Source of the DNA: Arenicola marina
Lineage: Eukaryota; Annelida; Polychaeta; Arenicolidae
Direction of reading: 5' to 3'
Length of the DNA: 64,000 bases
Assembly (NCBI GenBank): GCA_964019135.1
Contig: OZ025248.1
Location: 14,763,574-14,827,573, forward strand
The notes under the pieces are model-generated. The model was given only the letters and a program-made list of their open reading frames with translations. It was not told the origin of the DNA and searched no databases. The translations under genes were made by a program, and so were the position numbers. Positions 10,870 through 25,125 of the stretch are shown piece after piece (within the stretch, counting starts at the first letter, position 1; every line of letters begins with the position of its first letter).

Positions 10870-13640
10870 TGTCTCCTACATAGCGATACGTCACGTACAC
10901 TGCGATACGTCACGGACACCGCGATACGTCACGGACACCGCGATACGTCACGGACATAGCGATACGTCACGGACACCGCGATACGTCACGGACATAGCAA
11001 TACGTCACGGACATAGCGATACGTCACGGACATAACGATACGTCGCGGACACCGCGATACGTCACGTACATAGCGATACGTCACGTACACAGCAATACGT
11101 CACGGACACAGCGATATGTCACGGACACCGCGATACGTCACGGACACAGCGATACGTCACGGACACAGCGATACGTCACGGACACAGCGATACCTCACGG
11201 ACACTGCAATACGTCACTGACATAGCAATACGTCACGTACACTGCGATACGTCACGGACACAGCGATGTCATGTACGACACGATACGTCATGGACACAGC
11301 AATACGTCACGGACACAGCGATACGTCACGGACACCGCGATACGTCACGGACACCGCGATACGTCACGTACACTGAGATACGTCACGGACACCGCGATGT
11401 CATGTACGACACGATACGTCACGGACACAGCGATACGTCACGTACATAGCGATACGTCACGGACACCGCGATACGTCACGTACACTGCGATACGTCACGG
11501 ACACAGCGATGTCATGTACGACACGATACGTCACGGACACAGCGATACGTCACGGACACAGCGATACGTCACGTACACTGCGATACGTCACGGACACAGC
11601 GATGTCATGTACGACACGATACGTCACGGACACAGCGATACGTCACGGACACAGCGATACGTCACGTACATAGCGATAGGTCACGGACACCGCGATACGT
11701 CACGGACACAGCGATACGTCACGTACACTGCGATACGTCACGGACATAGCGATGTCATGTACGACACGATACGTCACGGACACCGCGATACGTCACGGAC
11801 ACCGCGATACGTCACGTACACTGCGATACGTCACGTACATAGCGATAGGTCACGGACACCGCGATACGTCACGGACACAGCGATACGTCACGTACACTGC
11901 GATACGTCACGGACATAGCGATGTCATGTACGACACGATACGTCACGGACACCGCGATACGTCACGGACACCGCGATACGTCACGTACACTGCGATACGT
12001 CACGGACACAGCGAGACGTCACGGACATAGCGATGTCATGTACGACACGATACGTCACGGACACCGCGATACGTCACGGACACCGCGACACGTCACGGAC
12101 ACGGCGATACGTCACGGACATAGCGATGTCATGTACGACACGATACGTCACGTACACTGCGATACGTCACGGACACAGCGAGACGTCACGGACATAGCGA
12201 TACGTCACGGACACGGCGATACGTCACGGACACCGCGATACGTCACGGACACCGCGACACGTCACGGACACGGCGATACGTCACGGACACCGCGACGCGT
12301 CACGGACACTGCGATACGTCACGGACATAGCGATGTCATGTACGACACGATACGTCACGGACACCGCGATACGTCACGGACACCGCGACACGTCACGGAC
12401 ACGGCGATACGTCACGGACACCGCGACGCGTCACGGACACTGCGATACGTCACGGACATAGCGATGTCATGTACGACACGATACGTCACGGACACAGCGA
12501 TACGTCACGTACATAGCGATACGTCACGGACACGGCGATACGTCACGGACACCGCGATACGTCACGTATACTGCGATACGTCACGGACATAGCGATGTCA
12601 TGTACGACACGATACGTCACGGACACCGCGATACGTCACGGACACCGCGACACGTCACGGACACGGCGATACGTCACGGACATAGCGATGTCATGTACGA
12701 CACGATACGTCACGTACACTGCGATACGTCACGGACACAGCGAGACGTCACGGACATAGCGATACGTCACGGACACGGCGATACGTCACGGACACCGCGA
12801 TACGTCACGGACACCGCGACACGTCACGGACACGGCGATACGTCACGGACACCGCGACGCGTCACGGACACTGCGATACGTCACGGACATAGCGATGTCA
12901 TGTACGACACGATACGTCACGGACACCGCGATACGTCACGGACACCGCGACACGTCACGGACACGGCGATACGTCACGGACACCGCGACGCGTCACGGAC
13001 ACTGCGATACGTCACGGACATAGCGATGTCATGTACGACACGATACGTCACGGACACAGCGATACGTCACGTACATAGCGATACGTCACGGACATCGCAA
13101 TACATCACGGACACAGCGATACGTCACGTATACTGCGATACGTCACGGACATAGTGATGTCATGTACGACACGATACGTCACGGACACAGCGATACGTCA
13201 CGTACACCGCGACACGTCACTGACACCGCGATACGTCACGGACACCGCGACACGTCACGGACACCGCGATACGTCACGGACACCGCGATACGTCACGGAC
13301 ACAGCGATACGTCACGTACATAGCGATGCGTCACGGACACCGCGACACGTCACGTACACTGCGATACGTCACGGACACTGCGATACGTCACGGACACTGC
13401 GATACGTTACGTACACTGCGATACGTCACGGACATAGCAATACGTCACGGACACAGCGATACTTCACTGACACTGCAATACGTCACTGACATAGCAATAC
13501 GTCACGTACACTGCGATACGTCACGGACACAGCGATTTCATGTACGACACGATACGTCATGATACGTCAGCAATTTGTCACGTACACAGCAATTTGTCAC
13601 GTATACCGCGATACGTCACGTATAGTGTCAAAACATCACG
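10870..13640. repeat. 19-bp satellite array, about 145 units, each with a TACGTCA core
   Basis: The unit is GATACGTCACGGACA followed by CAGC, TAGC, CCGC or CTGC. A second 17-bp unit type, GATGTCATGTACGACAC, punctuates the array about 15 times. A block of about 562 bp is copied almost exactly (about 12032-12593 and 12594-13150). No stop codon occurs in any plus-strand frame of the common unit, which produces long false frames with a 19-residue period. Every unit holds an ATF/CREB-like TACGTCA half-palindrome. Confidence 0.95.
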
Positions 13641-14799
<1,159 letters not shown>

Positions 14800-16689
14800 T
14801 CAAGAGAAATATTTCAATCAGAATTGCGATTATGTCTGGCGCTAAAAGTCTTGACAGAATATGAATGTTTCAATAACACATGATACCGCCCCGATGCCCA
14901 GTCGGTAGCGTGTACGGTTTATATGAACTGTGCTCGCCTAGGCGAGCCCAGGCGAGCCCAACTGTATCAAGGCTTACGAATATGCAGGACGGGGGGTGGG
15001 GGGGCTTGCTACATGGCTCTCTTCCACTTTGACATTAACCACTGCTACCGAAAGGACTGCCGAACGCAAGCGATTACGGGCAATGGCTCGAAATGGTTAC
15101 TTGTCGAACGTAGGTAGCGCGGTCAATGTTACAATGGATCTGTGATGCAGAAGTTTACGAACAGGCGACATGGAACGTGGCGTCGTCAAGGTAATGGTGG
15201 CATACAGCGTTCAAACAACGGATACAATGCCGAACTCTTTTTTTTTTTCTCATAATGATCCTATTTCCCTACGGAAGCCCCCGCAAGTACAAGAAATACT
15301 GAATGAGAGATCTATTCTGTTCAATAGCAGGTGGTTGGAGGCTGCATTAGTGCCCCTAATCTATTGGATTATAACATAATGGCCGCAGAAGACATCGCGC
15401 AATAACGGAGTAACTGTTTAAACAGAGGAAACCATTACTGAGACAGCCAGGAGGGATTGAGATATAGTGTAACCTTCCTTAGCAACCAAAGTCACGATCC
15501 GACAGATCCAGACTCGGCCATCCGGAAGAGAAATAAACATGATCGTAGAGCGGGCGGCATTCTCTCCTGGATTACTGAGTGTACGTGTCTCAATGAATCC
15601 ACCAAACACTCCGGATAAAAACGGATCTGTCAGCTCCCCACATCAGGCGCGGCGTGACCACGTGTGCGGGCGGGAGTGGAAGGTGGCGGGGGAGTGGGGG
15701 TCAACACCCTGGGATGGCAGCAGCACCGGCACGGCAGATGGGCAGGGAACGGGAGCATCACCCGATAAAGGTTAGGTAGGGTGTTGGCGAGCGGTGGGGG
15801 GGGGAGGGGTGTGAGGACAGAGATGTCGGAATGTCAAGCGCTCCTGGCATGTCAGGAATGTGAAGGGTGTGTGTAAGACGGTCCTCGGGCGGCACCAACC
15901 TGTGGCCCAGTTCAGGGGTGCCCAAGTCACATCCCAAGTCGCAGCCCGGACCTTAGCCCGGGCCATGGCCTGGATTCACACATTGGGCCGAGCGCACCGC
16001 CGCGCCCCGCCAGGTGAAGAAACGAAATGCCACCGACAGAGGTACGAAATGCCACCGATGAAGAAAAGAAATGCCACCGATGAAGAAAAGAAATGCCACC
16101 GATGGAGGTACGAAATGCCACCGATGGCAGATTCCGGACCCCCCACCCCTTAATATGACTGGCCGCCCCCGCCCCCTTTCCCCGCCCTCTGAATGTCACC
16201 GACAGTCCCTCCCCTTCCCCCGCCCCCTCCAACCCAAGGTGCCTCCGACGCAGATCGACCGCCGGACTGGCCATTTGACGTGTTAATGTGGCCCGGTGTT
16301 TAGCATGGAGCAGCCGGGCGCGGCCCACAGGTCTGTGGAGTCCTTTCATCACACAGCCAGGCTACTGCTCCCCACAGACAATCACTCAGGCCGCCAATTA
16401 TCGGACAGCTCCACTGGGGGGGGGGGGGGGTCAGTCTTAACGCCGTGGGGGTTATGGGTTGAGCTTATATGTGATTGGGGAAAAAAATTGGCGCATGGAA
16501 ATGGGGAAATCAAAGTAGGAAGACCGGACGAGAGAGTGGCCACAGGACGAGGGGTATATTCATAAAGATATGTATACAGAGGCCTATCTATACAACAAAG
16601 CGAGTGCCAGGGGCCCCAGCCAACGTCAGTTGACTGAGACACACTGAACTGTGCAGGGACTGGTCACGGCGGACCTATTACGGGGAGCC

Positions 16690-19262
16690 AATCGAAAGAG
16701 GGTACTAGAGAGAGACCCCAGGAGGGTATCAGAGAGATCCCAGGAGGGTATCAGAGAGAGACCCCAGAAGGGTATCAGAGAGACGCCAGGAGGGTATCAG
16801 AGAGATCCCAGGAGGGTATCAGAGAGAGACCCCAGAAGGGTATCAGAGAGATCCCAGGAGGGTATCAGAGAGAGACCCCAGAAGGGTATCAGAGAGACCC
16901 CAGGAGGGTATCAGAGAGATCCCAGGAGGGTATCAGAGAGATCCCAGGAGGGTATCAGAGAGAGACCCCAGAAGGGTATCAGAGAGACCCCAGGAGGGTA
17001 TCAGAGAGATCCCAGGAGAGTATCAGAGAGAGACCCCAGAAGGGTATCAGAGAGACGCCAGGAGGGTATCAGAGAGACTCCAGTAGGGTATCAGAGAGAG
17101 ACCCCAGAAGGGTATCAGAGAGATCCCAGGAGGGTATCAGAGAGAGACTCCAGAAGGGTATCAGAGAGAGACCCCAGGAGGGTATCAGAGAGAGACCCCA
17201 GGAGGGTATCAGAGAGATTCCAGGAGGGTATCAGAGAGAGACCCCAGAAGGGTATCAGAGAGACGCCAGGAGGGTATCAGAGAGACTCCAGTAGGGTATC
17301 AGAGAGACCCCAGGAGCCCAGGAGGGTATCAGAGAGAGACACCAGGAGGGTATCAGAGAGAGACCCCAGGAGGGTATCAGAGAGACCCCAGGAGGGTACC
17401 AGAGAGAGACCCCAGGAGGGTATCAGAGAGAGACACCAGGAGGGTATCAGAGAGAGACACCAGGAGGGTATCAGAGAGACCCCAGGAGGGTATCAGAGAG
17501 AGACCCCAGGAGGGTATCAGAGAGAGAGTCCCCAGGAGGGTATCAGAGAGACCCCGGAAGGGTATCAGAGAGACCCCAGGAGGGTATCAGAGAGACTCCA
17601 GGAGGGTATCAGAGAGAGACCCCAGGAAGGTATCAGAGAGAGACCCCAGGAGGGTATCAGAGAGACTCCAGGAGGGTATCAGAGAGACATCCAGAGGGTA
17701 TCAGAGACACTTCACAGGGGTATCAAAGAGACCCCAGGAGGGTATCAGAGAGAGACACCAGGAGGGTATCAGAGAGACTCCAGGAGGGTATCAGAGAGAG
17801 ACCCCAGGAGGGTATCAGAGAGACGCCAGGAGGGTATCAGAGAGACTCCAGTAGGGTATCAGAGAGACCCCAGGAGCCCAGCAGGTTTCAGAGAGAGACA
17901 CCAGGAGGGTATCAGAGAGAGACCCCAGGAGGGTATCAGAGAGACCCCAGGAGGGTACCAGAGAGAGACCCCAGGAGGGTATCAGAGAGAGACACCAGGA
18001 GGGTATCAGAGAGAGACACCAGGAGGGTATCAGAGAGACCCCAGGAGGGTATCAGAAAGAGACCCCAGGAGGGTATCAGAGAGAGAGACCCCAGGAGCCC
18101 CGGAGGGTATCAGAGAGACCCCGGAAGGGTATCAGAGAGACCCCAGGAGGGTATCAGAGAGACTCCAGGAGGGTATCAGAGAGAGACCCCAGGAAGGTAT
18201 CAGAGAGAGACCCCAGGAGGGTATCAGAGAGACTCCAGGAGGGTATCAGAGAGACATCCAGAGGGTATCAGAGACACTTCACAGGGGTATCAAAGAGACC
18301 CCAGGAGGGTATCAGAGAGAGACACCAGGAGGGTATCAGAGAGACTCCAGGAGGGTATCAGAGAGAGACCCCAGGAGGGTATCAGAGAGACTCCAGGAGG
18401 GTATCAGAGAGAGACCTCCAGAGGGTATCAGAGAGACTTCAAGGGGGTATCAAAGAGACCCCAGGAGGGTATCAGAGAGAGACCCCAGAAGGGTATCAGA
18501 GAGAGACACCAGGAGGGTATCAGAGAGACCCCAGGAGGGTATCAGAGAGACCCCAGGAGGCTATCAGAGAGAGACCCCATGAGGGTATCAGAGAGAAACC
18601 TCGGGAGAGTATCAGAGAGACCTCGGGCGGGTATCAGAGACACCCCAGGAGGGTATCAGAGAGATACCCCAGGAGGGTATCAGAGAGAGACACCAGGAGG
18701 GTATCAGAGAGACCCCAGGAGGGTATCAGAGAGAGACCCAAGAAGGATATCAGAGAGAAACCCCAGGAGGGTATCAGAGAGAGACACCAGGAGGGTATCA
18801 GAGAGACCCCAGGAGGGTATCAGAGAGAGACCCAAGAAGGATATCAGAGAGAAACCCCAGGACGGTATCAGAGAGAGACCCCAGGAGGGTATCAGAGAGA
18901 GACACCAGGAGGGTATCAGAGAGAGACACCAGGAGGGTATCAGAGAGAGACCCCAGGAGGGTATCAGAGAGAGACCTCAAGAGAGTATCAGAGAGACCCC
19001 AGGAAGGTATCAGAGAGACCCCAGGAGGGTATCAGAGAGAGATCCCAGGAGGGTATCAGAGACCCCAGGAGGGTATCAGAGAGACCCCAAGAGGGTATCA
19101 GAGAGAGACCCCAGGAGGGTATCAGAGAGAGACCCTAGGAGGGTATCAGAGAGAGACCCCAGGAGGGTATCAGAGAGACCCCAGGAGGGTATCAGAGACA
19201 GACCTCAAGAGGGTATCAGAGAGAGACCTCCAGAGGGTATCAGCGAGAGACCCCAGGAAGAC
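16690..19262. repeat. 24-bp satellite array, about 105 units
   Basis: The unit is near CAGGAGGGTATCAGAGAG followed by AGACCC or ACCC. Marker variants repeat in blocks: the ACATCCAGAGGG / CACTTCACAGGGG pair occurs at about 17687 and 18254, giving a duplicated block of about 567 bp. The 643- and 231-codon plus-strand frames are stop-free readings of this unit (Arg/Glu/Ser/Pro/Gly repeats) and are not called as genes. Confidence 0.95.
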
Positions 19263-19289
19263 CAGAGCTTCTAGAGGTGGGGGAGGAGG

Positions 19290-21166
19290 CATCGTACGAT
19301 GTCCAGGCCCACAGCGGTCAGAGACTGCCATCGGACGATGTCCAGGCCCACAGCGGTCAGAGACTGCCATCGGACGATGTCCAGGCCCACAGCGGTCAGA
19401 GACTGCCATCGGACGATGTCCAGGCCCACAGCGGTCAGAGACTGCCATCGGAAGACGTCCAGGCCCACAGCGGTCAGAGACTGCCATCGGACGATGTCCA
19501 GGCCCACAGCGGTCAGAGACTGCCATCGGACGATGTCCAGGCCCACAGCGGTCAGAGACTGCCATCGGACGATGTCAAGGCCCGCAACGGTCTGGGACTG
19601 CCATCGGACGATGTCCAGGCCCACAGCGGCCAGAGACTGCCATCGGACGATGTCCAGGCCCACAGCGGTCTGGGACTGCCATCGGACGATGTCCAGGCCC
19701 ACAGCGGCCAGAGACTGCCATCGGACGATGTCCAGGCCCACAGCGGTCAGAGACTGCCATCGGACGATGTCCAGGCCCACAGCGGTCAGAGACTGCCATC
19801 GGACGATGTCCAGGCCCACAGCGGTCAGAGACTGCCATCAGACGATGTCCAGGCCCACAGCGGTCAGAGACTGCCATCGGACGATGTCCAGGCCCACAGC
19901 GGTCCGAGACTGCCATCGGAAGATGTCCAGGCCCACAGCGGTCAGAGACTGCCATCGAACGATGTCCAGGCCCACAGCGGTCAGAGACTGCCATCGGACG
20001 ATGTCCAGGCCCACAGCGGTCACAGACTGCCATCGGACGATGTCCAGGCCCACAGCGGTCAGAGACTGCCATCGGAAGATGTCCAGGCCCACAGCGGTCC
20101 GAGACTGCCATCCGACGGTGTCCAGGCCCACAGCGGTCAGTGACTGCCATCGGACGATGTCCAGGCCCACAGCGGTCAGAGACCGCCATCGGACGAAGTC
20201 CAGGCCCACAGCGATCAGAGACTGCCATCGGACGAAGTCCAGGCCCACAGCGGTCAGAGACTGCCATCGGACGATGTCCAGGCCCACAGCGGTCCGAGAC
20301 TGCCATCGGAAGATGTCCAGGCCCACAGCGGTCAGAGACTGCCATCGGACGATGTCCAGGCCCACAGCGGTCCGAGACTGCCATCGAACGATGTCCAGGC
20401 CCACAGCGGTCAGAGACTGCCATCGGACGATGTCCAGGCCCACAGTGGTCAGAGACTGTCATCGGACGATGTCCAGGCCCACAGCGGTCAGAGACTGCCA
20501 TCGGACGATGTCCAGGCCCACAGCGGTCCGAGACTGCCATCGGAAGATGTCCAGGCCCACAGCGGTCCGAGACTGCCATCGGACGATGTCCAGGCCCACA
20601 GCGGTCAGAGACTGCCATCGGACGATGTCCAGGCCCACAGCGGTCCGAGACTGCCATCGGAAGATGTCCAGGCCCACAGCGGTCAGAGACTGCCATCGGA
20701 CGATGTCCAGGCCCACAGCGGTCAGAGACTGCCATCGGACGATGTCCAGGCCCACACCGGTCAGAGACTGCCATCGGACGATGTCCAGGCCCACAGCGGT
20801 CAGAGACTGCCATCGGAAGATGTCCAGGCCCACAGCGGTCCGAGACTGCCATCGGACGGTGTCCAGGCCCACAGCGGTCAGAGACTGCCATCGGACGAAG
20901 TCCAGGCCCACAGCGATCAAAGACTGCCATCGGACGATGTCCAGGCCCACAGCGGTCAGAGACTGCCATCGGACGATGTCCAGGCCCACAGTGGTCAGAG
21001 ACTGCCATCGGACGATGTCCAGGCCCACAGCGGTCAGAGACTGCCATCGGACGGTGTCCAGGCCCACAGCGGTCCGAGACTGCCATCGGACGGTGTCCAG
21101 GCCCACAGCGGTCAGTGATTGCCATCGGACGATGTCCAGGCCCACAGCGGTCAGAGACTGCCATCA
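19290..21166. repeat. 39-bp satellite array, about 48 units
   Basis: The unit is GATGTCCAGGCCCACAGCGG then TCAGAGACTGCCATCGGAC. Because 39 is a multiple of three and the unit lacks stops in several frames on both strands, it yields frames up to 659 codons (plus) and 546 codons (minus) that overlap each other completely. It abuts the 24-bp array with only about 30 bp between them. Confidence 0.95.
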
Positions 21167-23736
21167 CACACCGCTTTCCCCGACACAAGCATCTGCTATT
21201 TATTCCACAGGTCAAGGTTCAGTCCTTGTTGAGGTGGTGACCCCTTCTAGCAAATCTCGATCTTTGACCTCTGCTTGATGGGGGGTCAGCGTCTGACTGC
21301 CATGACCGGCCGCTAGGCGCCGATCTGTCAATGGCAGAGTATCCGGAATCCTTCACACCGCCAGACAGGTCTGCCTCGGGCCATTTCTGCTTCAGTGAAC
21401 TGGTCTATCGGTAAATAGCCCACGTATTCTTCCTCAGGCTGACATTTAAGTACCATAATCGAATCGAACATAGAAGGCGGGGCGATCAAACGCACGTCAC
21501 AAGAGCCCGGATAGAAGGAACAGGACAAAAATGATTGGACCCGCAAGAACGGAGTTTTTGTGAAACATTCGACAGATCCCGGCTGGGCGATAATTGAAAG
21601 AAAAAGAGCCTGGTTCTGGGGTGTGTATATCAAGCAGGCTCCCTGGCAGGACTATAACAAGGGGTTTCACGCCGAAGAAATCTCTCCAGACACTATGAAT
21701 GGAACCCGATAGGGGTCGAGCCCTCTGCCAGCTCAGCCATCGGGGAAGCCCGCCTCGACTCCCACCCCTCGTCCCCCACCCCAGGCAGTGATCAGTCGGT
21801 CCGGAGTGACGCCATATCACAGCCACACCGACGGCAGCAAACAAAGAGGGCGCGAACAAACGGTGGCCACGCTGGACAGCTGCTGGCGCTGGGGGAGGGG
21901 GTGGGGACACACATACACACACCGCCTGCACCAGTCACTCGCAGCCAGCCCAGTGAGTCAACCTACACCAACAACATGCGGTGCAGCTGTCAATTATCGG
22001 GGGTAAGAAATGTCTCTGTTGCATTTGTTTCAAGTGCGGGGCCGACTTTCGCAAGACCTAAACTGTCGCGCAGAGACCAGTAGAGCTCGCAGGGCGGCCA
22101 GCGAGGGAATAGCGGGGTCACTGACATCGCCAACTGACATTGGCATCCAGTGAATCACTTCCTGAATCAAACCAAGTAGAACATTGAATTAACGTTGAAG
22201 GAATGGCGCAGGCTACATTGACTCAGGGATTGAAGAGGGTGTCACCAATAGTCGCTGACACAGAACCTGAGAGCGGCGGCACCCAAGGAGAGGCAGAGGG
22301 AGGGGGAGGAGACAGAGGAGGGGAGGGGGGGGGGCGGCTCTTTGGCCATAGTGCTGGAACTGTGTCAAGATAGGCACTTTGCTATGGGCCAAGAAAGAGG
22401 CTGCGAGATTCAAGAGAAGACAAAATCTGTCGGCCTTCTGGCAGCAACGCGACAAATCGCTGTTTGTTCTGGGTGAGTGGGTGTGTGTTGGGAGGATGGG
22501 GGGGGGGGGGTGGATGGGGGATAGAGAGAGGAAGGCATGTGTATACTTTTTGTTGTTGAGTATGGGATGGCCCAGTGAGGCAGTAGCTTGTCAGGCAGGC
22601 TCCAGGGTTTCAAGTGTTGATGTGTCAGGGGCGGTGGAGTTCCCTGCCTTGGCTGAGGCCAGACAGTGAACTCTCGAAGACGCTTCACAGAGAGCCAGAA
22701 GTAAAACCCGACCGTGACAACGCCCGTCGTCACAACCACTAGATTTATCGGCGAGACGAAGCTACAAACGGCAATGACACGGTGATGTAGCAATAGATCC
22801 GATATTACGCAATATCTGTTCAATATGAACGTGGCGACATCTAGCGGACAAATCCGGGGGCAGCCAGTGACACGTGGCCCACCTCCCGAGGGGGATATTT
22901 ATATAAGCTAATATATATTCGTTTCCCTGGCTTTGAGAGGATCGATCTCTGGAGCGGTCCCCAGATTCGGCTGTCAGGCTTGAGGACAGACTGGCCGACC
23001 GCTGTTCAAGCTCCCAGGTCCACGGCACCGACTCCCGGAGGTCGGTGCGGACCACTGGGTGAAGTCACCTCGCCACCAACTGGCTGGGTGATCAGGGCGA
23101 CCCTCGGGGCTATTGTGTGAAGGCAGCGACCCCAGTGGGAACCAGGTGGTCGCCCAGGTCACCTTTGGCACCCCCCCCCCCCTCCCCCGCCCCGCCCCCT
23201 GCGTCCCCCGGGGGACAACCTGATCAGCAGGCACCCTCGGGTATTGACTTAACAGTGTGAAGCGGCGTGTGGTGAAGGGTCAAATCCTGAATCCGGTGCG
23301 GGAGTTAAGGGGTAGGGAGGCGGGGATGGGGGGTGTGGTGGGGGTGTGGCAGGCCGTAGTTGTGGGATTGGAGAGTGGTAAGGTTAAGTAAGGGGGTGGG
23401 GGGTCGGAGGCAAAATTCAGGGCAGATGCACAGGGCAGCAGACGAGCAGATTGTGGGCTTTGTTGTCTCGCCATTGGGCTAAGGTTTCTATCTGTGAGAA
23501 ATGAGAGAGGGGGGGGGGGGGGGGCAGAAGGGGAGGACGGGTGGAAGGGACGGACGGGTAGGGGTGCATAATTCAGATGTGGATTGTTCAGTTTGCAATC
23601 TGGACATAAGCTAAGGCTTCCGAGTGATGGGGAAGAAAGCAAACGGAAAGCTGGAGCGAGGTGGCGGGGAACTGTCGACTTTGTAATCTTATCACGGGGC
23701 TAAGGTTTCCTCCAAACGGGAACAAATGTGTGGAGG
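21167..23736. other. Intronic; no gene supported
   Basis: Minus-strand positions about 21755-21690 contain a tRNA-promoter-like pair, an A-box-like TGGCTGAGCTGGCAGAG and a B-box-like GGGTTCCATTC, but they are too close together for an intact tRNA. Poly-G runs lie at about 22327-22336, 22499-22510 and 23508-23524. A minus-strand frame at 21633-21328 contains the varied sequence EEEYVGYLPIDQFTEAEMARG but has no recognised homologue or splice context. Confidence 0.45.
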
Positions 23737-23936
23737 NNNNNNNNNNNNNNNNNNNNNNNNNNNNNNNNNNNNNNNNNNNNNNNNNNNNNNNNNNNNNNNN
23801 NNNNNNNNNNNNNNNNNNNNNNNNNNNNNNNNNNNNNNNNNNNNNNNNNNNNNNNNNNNNNNNNNNNNNNNNNNNNNNNNNNNNNNNNNNNNNNNNNNNN
23901 NNNNNNNNNNNNNNNNNNNNNNNNNNNNNNNNNNNN
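23737..23936. other. Assembly gap (200 N)
   Basis: Exactly 200 undetermined bases. The round length suggests a fixed-size placeholder, so the true distance is unknown. Sequence left of the gap is rich in G-runs, a likely reason for the break. Confidence 0.98.
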
Positions 23937-24123
23937 CGGCAGCACTGACTGGAGACCCGAGCGGTCACCGAGCCGCTCCCGAACGACCCCGAGGTGGTCC
24001 CGAATGTATGTCTCCCGGTTGCTGACGTCATACTATGGCGGATACGCAATGACTTCCGCACTTTAGGCCCCTACAGATCAATACGTGACTTTCATGAGCT
24101 TTCACTATGCACAGTTAACCGCG

Positions 24124-24162
24124 GCCCCGCTCCACCACCACCACCACCACCACCACCACCGT
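24124..24162. repeat. (CCA)n microsatellite
   Basis: About eleven CCA units in a row following CGCT. No coding frame with splice support surrounds it. Confidence 0.9.
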
Positions 24163-24504
24163 CCGTCCGCTGTACCTGTAACCTGTGTCACGGGCCGCGG
24201 GGAATGCAGGACACCGGGCCGTGCAGGACACCCAGTACAAAGGTGAGGTCGTGTTGTAACCGGCGACTCAGGTCCTCTTCGCATAAAATGGAAATTTTAT
24301 ACATGGACCTGTGCTACTGAGGACGCGACCTGACCCGACCTGGGGGGATGGTGGGGTGGGGGTGAAGGGTCCCAGGGGTGGGGTGGGGGTGGTGAGGGGT
24401 CCAGTCGACGCTCGCCGGAGGGTGGCAGCATCTACCGCACATGTGACGTCAGACCACGAGGTATAGAATCGGAGACGCGGGACATAAACAGAGTAATTTG
24501 AACG

Positions 24505-25125
24505 GCAGGGACCTGGACGGGGACGGCGGTGGCGACGGGGACGGCGGTGGTGACGGGGACGGCGGTGGTGACGGGACGGCGGTGGTGACGGGGACGGCGG
24601 TGGCGACGGGGACGGAGGTGGTGACGGGGACGGCGGTGGCGACGGGGACGGCGGTCGTGACGGGGACGGCGGTGGTGACGGAGACGGCGGTGGTGACGGG
24701 GACGGCGGTGGTGACGGGGACGGCGGTGGCGACGGGGACGGCGGTGGTGACAGGGACGGCGGTGGCGACGGGGACGGCGGTCGTGACGGGGACGGCGGTG
24801 GTGACGGGGACAGCGGTGGTGACGGGGACGGCGGTGGTGACGGGGACGGCGGTGGCGACGGGGACGGCGGTCGTGACGGGGACGGCGGTGGTGACGGAGA
24901 CAGCGGTGGTGACGGGGACGGCGGTGGTGACGGGGACGGCGGTGGCGACGGGGACGGCGGTCGTGACGGGGACGGCGGTCGTGACGGGGACGGCGGCGGT
25001 GACGACGGGGACGACCGTGGCGACGGGGGTGGTGACGGTGGTGGTCGTGGTGGCGGTGACGGCAATAACGGTGGGGACGGCGGCGGCGGGGACGGTGGTG
25101 ACGGCGGGAACGGCAGGGACGTCGG
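24505..25125. repeat. 18-bp minisatellite, about 34 units
   Basis: The unit is GACGGGGACGGCGGTGGT, with GGTGGT alternating with GGTGGC and GGTCGT. Its period is six codons and it lacks stops, so it gives long Thr/Gly/Ala/Val (plus) and Pro/Ser or Val/Thr (minus) frames that are not genes. Confidence 0.95.

Noticed and set aside
10841..13562. Set of long plus-strand frames with a 19-residue period
   Set aside because: The 19-bp unit has no stop in any plus-strand frame, so translation cycles through all three frames every 19 residues. No gene is implied.
16651..18582. 643-codon plus-strand open frame (Arg/Glu/Ser/Pro/Gly repeats)
   Set aside because: It is a stop-free reading of the 24-bp satellite. 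The period is a multiple of three and there is no non-repeat domain or splice support.
19299..21278. 659-codon plus and 546-codon minus open frames over the same DNA
   Set aside because: Both are readings of the 39-bp satellite. Several frames on both strands are open at once, which is a property of the unit and not of a gene.
21328..21931. Two overlapping minus-strand frames (101 and 144 codons)
   Set aside because: The sequence composition of the 101-codon frame is varied, but no domain, start context or splice partner could be supported, and part of the longer frame covers a tRNA-promoter-like segment.
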